Shown here in pieces: positions 45,149 to 54,288 of a stretch of DNA of 62,453 bases. Every line of letters starts with the position of its first letter. The first letter of the stretch is position 1. A model generated the notes under the pieces. It did not search any database. It worked only from the letters and a program-made list of their open reading frames with translations, and had not been told where the DNA came from. The stretch spans positions 1-62,453 of the forward strand of contig JAEUWH010000040.1 in NCBI GenBank assembly GCA_016785955.1. Reading direction: 5' to 3'. Source of the DNA: Pseudobdellovibrionaceae bacterium. Its GTDB lineage: Bacteria; Bdellovibrionota; Bdellovibrionia; Bdellovibrionales; Bdellovibrionaceae. Made by a program: the position numbers and the translations under genes.

Positions 45149-45541
45149 ATGAAGACGATTTTTTTAATCTTGTGTACTACCCTATTATACGGCTGCACGC
45201 AGACCTTCGACACCCCTCTTCCTGACAAAAGAAAATATGAAACCGATGGCGCGCTTATGGTCAACGTCTGCAAAAAATTCTCTGAAGAACCCGATGCTAA
45301 AAAATTACATAAAGCAGCGGTGGCTGTACAAGCCGCCCGCGTGATTTCGTGCTCTAACTACAATAATGAATGTGACATTTATGGCCGCTGCCTCAGCGAA
45401 GTCATCAACGCTTCTAAAGACGGCGATGTTTCCAGCTCAGAACGCGCCGCCATGAAAAAAACCGCCATGGATCTGAAAGTAGCCGTAGATGAAGGGAATT
45501 CAAAAATAGAAACTGAATTAAATAAACGATCCTCTCAATAA
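45149..45541 (+). CDS. Lipoprotein of unknown function
   Basis: 130 residues. Lipobox LLYGC gives lipidation at Cys16. The mature part is helical, with four further cysteines (VCKKF, ISCSN, ECDIYGRC) and an acidic/Ala-rich C-terminus. No SD is clear. The convergent rnk gene ends 7 bp away. Confidence 0.7.
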   Translation: MKTIFLILCTTLLYGCTQTFDTPLPDKRKYETDGALMVNVCKKFSEEPDAKKLHKAAVAVQAARVISCSNYNNECDIYGRCLSEVINASKDGDVSSSERAAMKKTAMDLKVAVDEGNSKIETELNKRSSQ

Positions 45542-45548
45542 ATAAACT

Positions 45549-45944
45549 TCATAACTTGACGCCATTTCCAGCATGTACTACGCCCGTGACCTGAATGCGT
45601 TTTACTTTTTTATCGTTCAAAGGCCAATCGATTGTCTGCCCCACACGTAAGCCTATCAGTGCGGCCCCCACTGGAGCCAATATAGAAATCTTATGAGCAT
45701 TCACGTCGGCGTCGTGTGGATAAACCAATGTTACCACCTGTTCTTTCTTAGTATCCAAATCTATAAAAGTAATTTGCGAGTTCATCGCAATTATATCAGG
45801 CAACAGCTGCGCCGGTGGCACAATCTGGGCTCGCTCTAGCTCTTCCTCTAGCAACGTTGCTATTTCGAACTTTGCTATGGAAAGCAGCGCCGTTATTTTT
45901 TGAAAGTCATCTTGAGAAATGACTAGTGATGGAGACGTCTCCAT
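45549..45944 (-). CDS. rnk: Rnk-type GreA/GreB-fold regulator
   Basis: 131 residues: a short N-terminal coiled coil (TALLSIAKFEIATLLEEELERA) and a C-terminal domain (FIDLDTKKEQVVTLVYPHDAD...KISILAPVGAALIGLRVGQTIDW). The latter is shared with GreA, while the shortened coiled coil is characteristic of Rnk, the regulator of nucleoside diphosphate kinase. Rnk binds RNA polymerase without supporting cleavage. It lies upstream of, and diverges from, nrfH. Confidence 0.87.
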   Translation of the reverse strand: METSPSLVISQDDFQKITALLSIAKFEIATLLEEELERAQIVPPAQLLPDIIAMNSQITFIDLDTKKEQVVTLVYPHDADVNAHKISILAPVGAALIGLRVGQTIDWPLNDKKVKRIQVTGVVHAGNGVKL

Positions 45945-46150
45945 ATATCCTCCTTAAACTGTTAACGAAATAAATGAACTACTGAATAGTACGGCCGTAG
46001 AGATTTCCTCCACGGCATGCAGAAATAAACTTTAAAACCATACCTTTAAAAATAGGGCATGTGACCTTAGACATAGTCTTACTCTAACAGTAGTTGTGGT
46101 TTTTTGCAATCCTTGGGTTCGATTTTTTGAATATTGTACCAGCCATACAC

Positions 46151-46163
46151 ATGTATAGTTTTT
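46151..46163 (+). promoter_or_regulatory. Shared 13-mer upstream of nrfH
   Basis: ATGTATAGTTTTT occurs here, 84 bp ahead of nrfH, and again at 48180-48192, 30 bp ahead of the gene at 48222. It may be a common regulator site or promoter part. Confidence 0.4.
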
Positions 46164-46188
46164 TTCAGGACCAGCGCTCGCCGTAATA

Positions 46189-46218
46189 TTGACTTGATCA
46201 ACGTAAGTGTTGTCTATT
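46189..46218 (+). promoter_or_regulatory. Possible nrfHA promoter
   Basis: TTGACT (46189-46194) and TCTATT (46213-46218) are 18 bp apart. TTGATCAA (46194-46201) overlaps the -35 edge. The two halves recall an FNR/CRP half-site but without the usual 4-bp spacer. Confidence 0.4.
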
Positions 46219-46246
46219 GTAAATTGGCCTTAGGAGTTTATTAGAC

Positions 46247-46717
46247 GTGTTCAAAATGAAAATGAGATCGATAAATTATTTTTTAGTTCTACTGGGAATT
46301 TCCATTGGAATCCCCCTGGGTACCGGAGTTGGCACCTTTTTCTATGCCGACGGGCTGTCCTATTTATCTAATAACCCACGTGCCTGCATGAATTGCCATG
46401 TTATGAAATCGCAATTTGATTCTTGGCAGGCTTCTTCACACCACACTGTGGCCAAATGCAATGATTGTCATACTCAAGGAAATACACTGACCAAGTATTC
46501 GCAAAAAGCCGTGAACGGATTTCTGCATTCATTTGCATTCACAACCGGCTACTACCATGATCCAATTTTCATCAAAGGCTTCAATCAAAAAACCGCTCAG
46601 CGATCCTGCTTGGGATGCCATGCGCAAATGGTCGAGGCGAGTCATTTTAATATAGAAACATTTAAACAAAAAAGTTGCACCGACTGTCATCGCGAAGTCG
46701 GGCACAGAAAGTGGTAA
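46247..46717 (+). CDS. nrfH: Cytochrome c nitrite reductase small subunit NrfH
   Basis: NrfH is the membrane quinol dehydrogenase that feeds NrfA. One N-terminal membrane segment (about 11-32) is followed by four CxxCH heme sites: CMNCH (47-51), CNDCH (71-75), CLGCH (121-125) and CTDCH (144-148). Met53 after the first site fits the usual Met ligand. Length 156 is normal. The GTG at 46247 is 10 nt after AGGAG; ATG at 46256 is an alternative. nrfA follows after 4 bp. Confidence 0.95.
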   Translation: MFKMKMRSINYFLVLLGISIGIPLGTGVGTFFYADGLSYLSNNPRACMNCHVMKSQFDSWQASSHHTVAKCNDCHTQGNTLTKYSQKAVNGFLHSFAFTTGYYHDPIFIKGFNQKTAQRSCLGCHAQMVEASHFNIETFKQKSCTDCHREVGHRKW

Positions 46718-46721
46718 AAAT

Positions 46722-48095
46722 ATGTTATCTTTAGTTAAAAGAAAGTTTTTAATTCTTATTACTCTGGGCTCGGCATTGCTCAGTGGTCTGATTGTTTACA
46801 TTTTGACGGATATCGCCGCAAAAAAACAAGAAGCAAAAAGTATGTATGGACATTTTGTCGAAATCACCGATGAAACCGATGATCCCGCTCAGTGGGGATT
46901 AAATTTTCCACTGCAATACGAAGGCTATTTAAAAACAGTCGATCAAACCCGCACAAAATACGGCGGCAGTGAAGCTGTTCCGCGCATGCCCACTCAAGGT
47001 GATCCGCGCTCTCATGTCGCCCAATCTCGACTCGAAGAGGATCCTCGATTGAAAACTCTGTGGGCCGGCTATGCTTTTGCCGTCGATTTTCGCGAAGAAC
47101 GTGGCCATGCTTTTATGCTGACCGACCAGATGTACACGGATCGCCAACACGTGGCTAAGCAACCCGGCACGTGCTTAAATTGTCACGCTTCGACGTACGT
47201 GGCGATGAAAAAACTGGGAGACGGAGATATCTTTAAAGGATTTTCCGCCATGAACCACATGTCGTACTTTGATGCCGCCAAACACGTGAGCCACCCTGTT
47301 TCGTGTATCGATTGCCACACCCCAAAGACAATGGAATTAAGAGTGACTAGACCCGCGTTTATCGAAGGCATCAAAGCCTATAAAGCATCTCAAGGAATTA
47401 AAGAATATGACATACAAAAAATGGCGAGCCATCAAGAAATGCGTACGTATGTATGCGCTCAATGCCATGTCGAGTATTATTTTAAAGGCCCCGAGAAACG
47501 TCTGACTTTCCCTTGGGCCAATGGTATAAAAGCAGATCAAATTTTTTCGTATTACCAAAACGACGGACACAAAGACTGGGTTCATGCGATTTCAGGCGCC
47601 CCTGTATTAAAAGCTCAGCATCCTGAATTCGAAATGTACTCACAAGGTATTCACGCCCGCAGTGGGGTCAGCTGCACCGACTGTCACATGCCCTATGAAA
47701 AAGTTGGCGCTGCAAAAATTACGAATCATCATGTTCAAAGCCCCGTACTGAATCTGTCAAAAGCTTGCCAGACATGTCATCGCTGGCCTGAATCCGAGCT
47801 GCGTCTACGTATCGAGCAAATACAAGATCGCACATTTGAAATGAGAGGCGTCGCCATGGATGCCTTAACCCAATTTATCCAAGAACTGGGAGCAAACAAA
47901 GATAAAATAAAAGATAAGAAGACTCTGGACTCGATATATACTCATCAACGTCAAGCCCAGTTTTATCTGGATTTTATTGAAGCCGAAAACTCGATGGGTT
48001 TCCATGCTCCAGGAGAATCGTTAAGAATTTTGGGACTTTCGATGGATAGTATTTTAAAAGGCCAAAAAGAATTAAACAAAGCCGTTAAATATTAA
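46722..48095 (+). CDS. nrfA: Pentaheme nitrite reductase NrfA, CxxCH heme 1 type
   Basis: NrfA reduces nitrite to ammonia with six electrons in the periplasm. Five heme sites are seen: CLNCH (151-155), CIDCH (195-199), CAQCH (245-249), CTDCH (318-322) and CQTCH (349-353). The first aligns with the catalytic heme 1, usually CxxCK; here His replaces Lys (CAC at 47184-47186). CHVEYYF, KAQHPEFE and SQGIHARSGVSCTDCHMPY are the expected neighbours. The N-terminus has an uncleaved-looking membrane segment. It forms an operon with nrfH. Confidence 0.95.
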   Translation: MLSLVKRKFLILITLGSALLSGLIVYILTDIAAKKQEAKSMYGHFVEITDETDDPAQWGLNFPLQYEGYLKTVDQTRTKYGGSEAVPRMPTQGDPRSHVAQSRLEEDPRLKTLWAGYAFAVDFREERGHAFMLTDQMYTDRQHVAKQPGTCLNCHASTYVAMKKLGDGDIFKGFSAMNHMSYFDAAKHVSHPVSCIDCHTPKTMELRVTRPAFIEGIKAYKASQGIKEYDIQKMASHQEMRTYVCAQCHVEYYFKGPEKRLTFPWANGIKADQIFSYYQNDGHKDWVHAISGAPVLKAQHPEFEMYSQGIHARSGVSCTDCHMPYEKVGAAKITNHHVQSPVLNLSKACQTCHRWPESELRLRIEQIQDRTFEMRGVAMDALTQFIQELGANKDKIKDKKTLDSIYTHQRQAQFYLDFIEAENSMGFHAPGESLRILGLSMDSILKGQKELNKAVKY

Positions 48096-48179
48096 GCCGC
48101 ATTCGACAAAATATAAAACCTAATGATGTGGTCATGGCAAACCATATCTATAGAAATATTTTTAGGTCCTATAAAAAAA

Positions 48180-48192
48180 ATGTATAGTTTTT
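48180..48192 (+). promoter_or_regulatory. Second copy of the 13-mer
   Basis: ATGTATAGTTTTT repeats the sequence at 46151, here 30 bp before the gene at 48222, suggesting the two transcription units share control. Confidence 0.4.
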
Positions 48193-48221
48193 GGCCGTAT
48201 CATTGCTGAGTATAAACACTA

Positions 48222-49187
48222 ATGAGATATTTCCCGCTCAGCTTAGTTTTATGCCCGATGCTGCTTGTCTTACTGTCAAACTTTAAGACAATGGCCCATT
48301 TTAGCCAAGCGCCTCAAAATGTTTATGAGTTTGAACTGTCAATGGCTGAACACAGTATAGGCACAGGAATCACTATGCGGTATTTAGCCGCTGAAATTCA
48401 ACGCTCTCATCAGTCTTATTATTTTCCAGCACTGATGGAACATACAGAATTAATCTACGAGCGCTCGACCCAGCATGACTTATCCAAGTTCACACACACT
48501 CCCGAATTTGTAGCCACCTACTACCCAAAAGATTTTCCCGTTCAATTAAGCCTACCGGTTCTTAAATCGTACGGACACGACATACGAGACGTCCACACGA
48601 AATTAACGCCGGAAGAAATCGCCGACGCAAAGAACTCTTTCAAACAACTGAATACCATCGATGATCGCTTGCTCTATGAACTTGTGGACGCCTACGGAAA
48701 AAGAAAAAACTTATCCGCCGAAGTCGTCCAGCAACTTAAAATAGAACTCTATCAGTTTGAACATATGAGCGACTTACTTAATCGAAAAATGTTCGAAAAT
48801 ATTTCTCGTTTTAGAAAAAATTTAGGCAAAGATAGGTCAACCAAAGAAGTTTTCGAGTTTGGTCGACCTTTTAAACTAGATAGTTCCGATTCGGTTCACT
48901 GGGACTCGGGGAACCACACTCGCACTCTTGCGCTGACCTACATTCATTCTCATATACTTTTTAATCTCGTAGCCAATATTAACCCTTGGCTTGTCATTCA
49001 AACCTACCAAAAACACATTCAAGACTCGCCATTTATTCAAACACCACATGACAAAACCCTACTTAACCAAGCCATTAACAATTATATCCAAACACGCACA
49101 GAAACAAAACCTGCCGAAACAAAATTGATCCACAGAAAAAAAGCATCACCCCCAGCCTCATTATGCCGTATATTCTATGGCGGATAA
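48222..49187 (+). CDS. Hypothetical secreted or membrane-anchored protein
   Basis: 321 residues. The N-terminus has a hydrophobic segment (about 5-25). A helical domain follows with TQHDLSKFTHTPEF near residue 86, reminiscent of H-D-x-S-K sites in HD-like small domains. The C-terminus is Lys/Thr-rich. The function is unknown. It follows nrfA by 126 bp and shares a promoter-region 13-mer with nrfH, so a nitrite-related role is possible but unproven. It ends 2 bp before the convergent hydrolase. Confidence 0.6.
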   Translation: MRYFPLSLVLCPMLLVLLSNFKTMAHFSQAPQNVYEFELSMAEHSIGTGITMRYLAAEIQRSHQSYYFPALMEHTELIYERSTQHDLSKFTHTPEFVATYYPKDFPVQLSLPVLKSYGHDIRDVHTKLTPEEIADAKNSFKQLNTIDDRLLYELVDAYGKRKNLSAEVVQQLKIELYQFEHMSDLLNRKMFENISRFRKNLGKDRSTKEVFEFGRPFKLDSSDSVHWDSGNHTRTLALTYIHSHILFNLVANINPWLVIQTYQKHIQDSPFIQTPHDKTLLNQAINNYIQTRTETKPAETKLIHRKKASPPASLCRIFYGG

Positions 49188-49189
49188 AA

Positions 49190-49996
49190 TTACTTCAGCA
49201 CGGTGTCCGTTAAAAAACGCCCCAGCACAAGCTCTACTTGCTTCCAGTGTTTAGAGAAATAATGTCCACAATCACCGAAAATATTAATATGTATAGGACG
49301 TTTCTCGCTGATTAAAACCAGATCAACAATGGTCGAGCGCAAGTCAATAACATTGTCCCGTCCACCTAAAATAGCTAACACAGGAAGCTTGAGCCTACGT
49401 AAGGACTGAAGAGCATTATCCCCCCGATAAGAAAACCAAGTCGCATATGAAAATCCATTCCACTTTTCTGTCGAGTGTGGATGCGCATAGATTTCCTGAA
49501 TTTTCTTCAAATATGTTTTCTTCTCTTTGTAGCTTGCGGTATTGTATTCTTCTTTTAACCAACCGCGCGTTCCTCCACCAATCATACTGATAGTCTTCAC
49601 CCGACTATCTTTTTCGGCCACTTGCGGAGCCAAATACGCCCCCTCTGAATATCCCACAAGATGAATCTCATGATTTTTTGGAATAATAATCTTCATCGCC
49701 TCGAGCGCATCATCAATCCGCCGACGCCTCCTAAATGACTTTTCAAATACACTCGAATGTGTTCCTTTCGGACTTAATCCTGGTTTATTAACAATCAAGA
49801 AATGAAAACTTCTGGCGACTTTCCTACCAACCAAACTTTCCAACTCTTTGCGATCAGCCTTCCGGAAGGCCGATCCTGATTCTGTTAAAAATACGATCCA
49901 ACGTTTTGTTCTAGATTTCGCTTTAGAAAAACTAGCAATCAACGAACGGTTCTGCTTAAGGACGATTTCAATATGCTGCGAGGATATGGTTTGCAT
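49190..49996 (-). CDS. Alpha/beta hydrolase
   Basis: 268 residues. The nucleophile elbow is HLVGYSEGAYLAPQ (G-x-S-x-G), the acid is probably Asp in ILGGRDNVIDLRS, and the His is in FGDCGHYF. A serine hydrolase of unknown substrate. No signal peptide. The ATG is at 49996, with no obvious SD. The three catalytic residues are intact. Confidence 0.82.
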   Translation of the reverse strand: MQTISSQHIEIVLKQNRSLIASFSKAKSRTKRWIVFLTESGSAFRKADRKELESLVGRKVARSFHFLIVNKPGLSPKGTHSSVFEKSFRRRRRIDDALEAMKIIIPKNHEIHLVGYSEGAYLAPQVAEKDSRVKTISMIGGGTRGWLKEEYNTASYKEKKTYLKKIQEIYAHPHSTEKWNGFSYATWFSYRGDNALQSLRRLKLPVLAILGGRDNVIDLRSTIVDLVLISEKRPIHINIFGDCGHYFSKHWKQVELVLGRFLTDTVLK

Positions 49997-50411
49997 TCAC
50001 TTTAGGGTATCGTCACACATTTTTAAAATCAACCGTTAAGGACCAGTCAACGACAGCAAAAAAACACCACTCTGAAACCCATCAACACTTGAAGAAATGA
50101 AAGAGCAAACCCAAATACACACTCAAAAACCACTCGTCGATTTCCCTAAGGCTGCGACCTCGTCGTATTCGGTATGATCTGGCGGTACGGTCATTGTCAC
50201 ATATCAACAGGGAGACGCTATGCGGGCCCATCCCCTGGTGGTTTGGTGGTTCAAGCTCCCTTAAAATAGCCAGTGACAACCTCAATGGAACCGTTGCATA
50301 TTAAGTTTTGTCCTCACCAACTGTTCTTACCAAATGTCATTACCTGTCACTGCCAATGCCATTACCAAACAGTCTCGGGAGATGTCGACATTTTTCAAAC
50401 ATGAGGGACTT
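49997..50411. other. 415-bp intergenic region before the truncated hemoglobin gene
   Basis: No convincing protein gene. It contains a tiny frame with SD (50220-50264) and a few weak promoter-like boxes. A leftward 67-codon frame (50285-50082) exists but has no supporting signal. Confidence 0.4.
50220..50264 (+). CDS. Possible 14-residue leader peptide
   Basis: GGAG with a 5-nt gap precedes ATG and the frame MRAHPLVVWWFKLP. Adjacent Trp codons and position upstream of the hemoglobin gene recall leader peptides, but no terminator pair was found. Confidence 0.2.
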   Translation: MRAHPLVVWWFKLP

Positions 50412-50846
50412 ATGCAGAATGAAAATAGACCTGATCCAAAAGACACAGTCTACGTCAACGGAGTGTCTTTTTCCAATCATGACCTGTATATCGTCGTCGA
50501 GGATTTCTACACTCGTATCCAACAGGACCCAATACTGCACGTACCCTTCCTGTCCGTAGTTGACTGGCCCGAGCATATCCAAAAAATCACTCACTTCTGG
50601 TGGATCCGATTTGGTGGGCCCGCCTATATGTTCAGTGAATACAACCCGGTGGCAAAACATTTTTTTGCCGGTTTTAATCCCGAACTTCTTCAACGATGGC
50701 TATCACTTTTTCATGCCACCCTAGAAACACATCTCTCGCAAAAGCAAGCTTCACTCTGGAAAAACATATCCACCAGAATGGGCGATGCCTTAACGATAAA
50801 AAATGAACTCTTCAAACAAACCTATGAGACCGATTCAAAAAAATAA
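50412..50846 (+). CDS. Group III truncated hemoglobin
   Basis: A 144-residue globin with the short 2-on-2 fold. It shows VVEDFYTRIQQDPILHVPFL, DWPEHIQKITHFWWIRFGG and EYNPVAKHFFAGFNPELLQRWLSLFHATLE. The His in VAKH aligns with the proximal heme ligand of group III members (NPMxAH pattern). Such proteins bind O2/NO and protect from nitrosative stress. The start at 50412 follows GAGGG; ATG at 50334 is in frame but adds an atypical N-terminus. Proximity to nrfHA suits NO or nitrite chemistry. Confidence 0.85.
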   Translation: MQNENRPDPKDTVYVNGVSFSNHDLYIVVEDFYTRIQQDPILHVPFLSVVDWPEHIQKITHFWWIRFGGPAYMFSEYNPVAKHFFAGFNPELLQRWLSLFHATLETHLSQKQASLWKNISTRMGDALTIKNELFKQTYETDSKK

Positions 50847-50847
50847 T

Positions 50848-50877
50848 AACCTTGTTTTGTTATTGCCAAGGCTTTTT
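50848..50877 (+). terminator. Terminator-like hairpin after the hemoglobin gene
   Basis: CCTTG (50850-50854) and CAAGG (50867-50871) flank a 12-base loop, followed by CTTTTTCT. The stem is short. It overlaps the 3' end of the convergent gene at 50860. Confidence 0.4.
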
Positions 50878-51465
50878 CTCTAAGCACTCATTTAGCCTGG
50901 CCGCAAGCTCGACAGTTTTTGGGGTTGATATTTTATTAAGCAAGTAATTAGTGGCAACAATTCTCGCTTTTCCTTTTAGAACATCGTATTTTGAAATACC
51001 CAAAGCACCGCTTTCAAGTAAAGCAAAGTCTAATTTAATTTGTTTAAACCCAAGCACCGGCGGAGTATCTTTAGATAAAAATGGAACGATGACTGTCGCA
51101 ACAAATGCCTTACCATCTGCGGTCGACTCAAACTTCATTTCACGAGGTGGCGATTTCACACACAACCCCTGCGCACCTTTCTCAATCAACGCATCGATCG
51201 TCTTATTTATTGACGACAAATAATAGACTTTTCCATCCAAAACTTGAAACGCCATAAACGCGTCATTAACAAACGGATGTTTCCATCCACTTCCATCGCC
51301 AAGAAAATATCCCGATCGTCCCGTCCACTGCGTCTTGTCCAGCTTAGCAATCAATTCCTGCACCCGCGAATCTTTGGATGAAGGCAAATTAGTCACCGTT
51401 TCCTGCGCCAAAGAAACACGCGAGATCAATACAAAAAATAAAACTGTCGAGAATAAAATTTTCAT
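50860..51465 (-). CDS. Secreted protein of unknown function
   Basis: 201 residues with a signal peptide (MKILFSTVLFFVLISRVSLAQ) and a mature mixed alpha/beta domain containing two cysteines (GLCVKS and NECLE) that might form a disulfide. No family recognised. The start at 51465 is chosen since AAAGG lies 12 nt away; an ATG at 51474 sits against the SD. Likely periplasmic. Confidence 0.65.
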   Translation of the reverse strand: MKILFSTVLFFVLISRVSLAQETVTNLPSSKDSRVQELIAKLDKTQWTGRSGYFLGDGSGWKHPFVNDAFMAFQVLDGKVYYLSSINKTIDALIEKGAQGLCVKSPPREMKFESTADGKAFVATVIVPFLSKDTPPVLGFKQIKLDFALLESGALGISKYDVLKGKARIVATNYLLNKISTPKTVELAARLNECLEKKPWQ

Positions 51466-51752
51466 AACAATCATCCTTTTGTGCCTTCAGCGAATACCCG
51501 CTTTGGCTGTAAATCATTTAAACAGTAAGCCCAAAAATGAAATAAAATGCAAAAAAACACTTTAACCAATAAGAACCGACGAACCTAGAGACAACACGTT
51601 TCATTCTCATTTTTTGATTTAATTGTCAGAAAGTATCTTTACAAGTGCTATGCCACGCCCACAGATGATTTTTCCAATAGTGGCGGCATACATAAAAGCA
51701 ACCCGTTATAAAAGTTGCCAACTACAAAATGGACTCATTAGACTTGAATTTA

Positions 51753-53117
51753 CTACCAGTCGTTCTGTTTAGCTTTAAATGGCGGCAATTTGTGCTGTGG
51801 CACAGGCTTAGAAAATGCCTTCGCCCCGTCACTCCCAGACTGCTGCTTAGAACCCGGTTTTTTAAAGCGTGACTTAAACCGACGTTGATTATCACGCGAT
51901 TCGATCGCGGATTTAGCTTTACCTTTAGAAATCACTCGTGCGTGCTCAACCGAATCCGAATGAAATTTATGCTCTTTATTGCGTTCGATTTCCATCGCAA
52001 TTAGCTTTTCAATATCTTTCAAATACGATTTCTCTTCCGCATCACACAACGAAATTGCGACCCCAGAATGTCCCGCACGAGCCGTTCTCCCAATGCGATG
52101 GACATAACTTTCTGGATCATTTGGCAATTCATAATTAATAACATGGGAAATTTGATCAATATCAACTCCACGCGCCACAATATCGGTCGCCACAAGAACT
52201 CGGTTCTTGCCAGTTCTTAAATTGTCCAAAGCTTGCTGCCGAGCATTTTGAGATTTATTCCCGTGAATAGCTTGCGACATGATTTTATTTTTCAACAGTG
52301 TCTCAACTAAACGATTTGCACCATGCTTGGTGCGCGTAAAAACAATCACTTTATTAAGCTCACTATTACGAAACAATTCAATAAGTAGTTCTTTTTTTCG
52401 TGCTTTATCAACAAACATTACTGACTGTTTGATTTTATCAACCGTCGATGCCACAGGCGTCACCTTAACGTGTACAGGCTGACTCAGCAACGAATCCGCT
52501 AACCCTTGGATTTCTTTTGGCATGGTCGCCGAGAAAAACAAGCTTTGTCGTTTTGCCGGCAATAGCTGAACAATACGGCGCACATCGGGCAAAAACCCCA
52601 TATCCAACATTCGATCGGCCTCATCCAGCACAAATATTTCAAGACCATCCAAAAAAATATGTTTCTGCTGAATTAAATCCAACAATCGTCCCGGAGTAGC
52701 AATCAAAACATCAACACCCTGAGCAACACTACGCACCTGAGACTCTTGGCCTACACCACCGAATATAACAGATGCCTTAAATTGAGTGAATTTACCATAA
52801 GTCAAAAAACTCTCATAGATTTGCACAGCCAATTCGCGCGTTGGACTGACCACTAGGACCCGTGTACGTTTAGGCAAAAGCCGCACTGGCTTTTTAATGA
52901 TATGATTTAAAATCGGCAAAGCAAAAGCGGCTGTCTTTCCCGTACCCGTCTGGGCAGCACCTAAAATATCACGTCCTTCAAGCACCTTAGGAATCGACTG
53001 CGCCTGAATCGGCGTCGGCTTGGTATAACCTGTTTTTTCGATAGCCTTTAATAAATGAGGGTCCAAGTTTAATTCTGCAAATTTAAGTTCTGGTAGAGAT
53101 GATGTATGTGTATTCAT
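51753..53117 (-). CDS. DEAD-box RNA helicase, RhlE type
   Basis: All helicase motifs are visible: Q motif (FAELNLDPHLLKAIEKTGYTKPTPIQ), I AQTGTGKTA, Ia PTRELAVQ, II DEAD (VLDEADRMLDMGF), III SAT (FFSATMP), IV-VI (VIVFTRTKHGA, ATDIVARGVDID, HRIGRTARAG). The C-terminal tail is Lys/Arg-rich, as in RhlE proteins that act in ribosome assembly and mRNA decay. The ATG at 53117 (MNTHTSSLP) is preferred to 53138. 454 residues. Confidence 0.93.
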   Translation of the reverse strand: MNTHTSSLPELKFAELNLDPHLLKAIEKTGYTKPTPIQAQSIPKVLEGRDILGAAQTGTGKTAAFALPILNHIIKKPVRLLPKRTRVLVVSPTRELAVQIYESFLTYGKFTQFKASVIFGGVGQESQVRSVAQGVDVLIATPGRLLDLIQQKHIFLDGLEIFVLDEADRMLDMGFLPDVRRIVQLLPAKRQSLFFSATMPKEIQGLADSLLSQPVHVKVTPVASTVDKIKQSVMFVDKARKKELLIELFRNSELNKVIVFTRTKHGANRLVETLLKNKIMSQAIHGNKSQNARQQALDNLRTGKNRVLVATDIVARGVDIDQISHVINYELPNDPESYVHRIGRTARAGHSGVAISLCDAEEKSYLKDIEKLIAMEIERNKEHKFHSDSVEHARVISKGKAKSAIESRDNQRRFKSRFKKPGSKQQSGSDGAKAFSKPVPQHKLPPFKAKQNDW

Positions 53118-53224
53118 GAGTGAGTGACTATATACCACGACCTTGGTTACCTAAACAACCAACTTTGAAGATGAAAAGATTATAGTGACGATTTTAAGTT
53201 CGCCACGCACACAATTTGATTTCT

Positions 53225-54217
53225 TTAAACCCTTAATCGTACACGAAACTCTGTGGGGTTACGGATCACTTTGATTTCTTCAAACAATGCCTTAGCGTCC
53301 TTAGATCGCAAAGAAAGACCTTTTAACCATTGCTTGGTCCGAGCCGTGGCAAAATAGCCATTGATATAATCAGCGGAACGATCAAAAAACGTTTGAATCA
53401 CTTCCGTCGAAACATGCCATTCATTTTGAATCTCAACCGCCAATGACTCTGACGACCATTTGTCGGCCTTGCGTTCTTCCGCTAAATGACTACGAATTTT
53501 ATTAAATAAAAATGGATCACTCATAACACCCCGACCAATCATAAATCGGTTACAATCCGTTTCCTGACGACAGCGAATAAAATCTGTCACTGAAAAAATA
53601 TCACCATTCGCAATAACGGGAATCGACTTCACATGCTCTTTAATCTTCGGAATCCATTGCCAATGTGCCGGCGGTTTATATCCATCCAATTTCGTACGGC
53701 AATGCACTGTCAAATGATTTGCCCCCGCCTCTTCAATGGCCTTTGCATTTTCCAAACACACCGAAGGATCATCAAAGCCTAAACGTATTTTTGCACTGAC
53801 AGGAATATGGTTTGAAACTGCTTGTCGCACGGTCTTTACAATTGTGTGAATACGGTCGCATGATTTTAACAATGTCGCCCCACCATCATGACGATTCACC
53901 GTTTTTGCTGGACAACCAAAGTTCAAATCAATCCCCAGCGCACCCATTTGGACCGCACGGATGGCATTGATCGCCAATGGCTCGGCCTGACCACCCAAAA
54001 GTTGGACAAACACAGGTGTTCCCGAACGCGTCCGCGAGCCCGTCAAAAGCTCGGGGCAGTATCTTAAAAAGACCGCATTCGGATGCAGCCGATCGGTCAC
54101 CCGCAAGAATTCAGTTGTACAGAAATCAATACCACCTTGACTGGTTAAAAGATCACGTAAAACAAAATCCGTAACACCTTCCATGGGGGCTAGATATAAA
54201 AGAGTGGGGTTCTTCAT
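53225..54217 (-). CDS. tRNA-dihydrouridine synthase, DusC-like
   Basis: Dus enzymes reduce specific uridines in tRNA with FMN and NADPH. The sequence has LAPMEGVTDFVLRDLL, VQLLGG, DLNFGCPAKTVNRHDGGATLLK with the catalytic Cys, and VIANGDI and MIGRG for FMN binding. It resembles DusC (CTTEFLRVTDRL; RYCPELLTGSRT; LTVHCRTKLDGY) more than DusA or DusB. 330 residues. The C-terminal region KQWLKGL matches the family. Confidence 0.92.
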   Translation of the reverse strand: MKNPTLLYLAPMEGVTDFVLRDLLTSQGGIDFCTTEFLRVTDRLHPNAVFLRYCPELLTGSRTRSGTPVFVQLLGGQAEPLAINAIRAVQMGALGIDLNFGCPAKTVNRHDGGATLLKSCDRIHTIVKTVRQAVSNHIPVSAKIRLGFDDPSVCLENAKAIEEAGANHLTVHCRTKLDGYKPPAHWQWIPKIKEHVKSIPVIANGDIFSVTDFIRCRQETDCNRFMIGRGVMSDPFLFNKIRSHLAEERKADKWSSESLAVEIQNEWHVSTEVIQTFFDRSADYINGYFATARTKQWLKGLSLRSKDAKALFEEIKVIRNPTEFRVRLRV

Positions 54218-54288
54218 AGTGTGAAGTATTTATCATCTCACCACCTAAATTACTACACGTTAATTTGATTTTAATATAGTATGCATGT

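Noticed and set aside
46189-46218. FNR box in the nrf promoter
   Set aside because: TTGATCAA has no 4-bp spacer between half-sites, so it is not a canonical FNR site.
50082-50285. A 67-codon leftward frame before the hemoglobin gene
   Set aside because: Arg-rich random composition and no SD.
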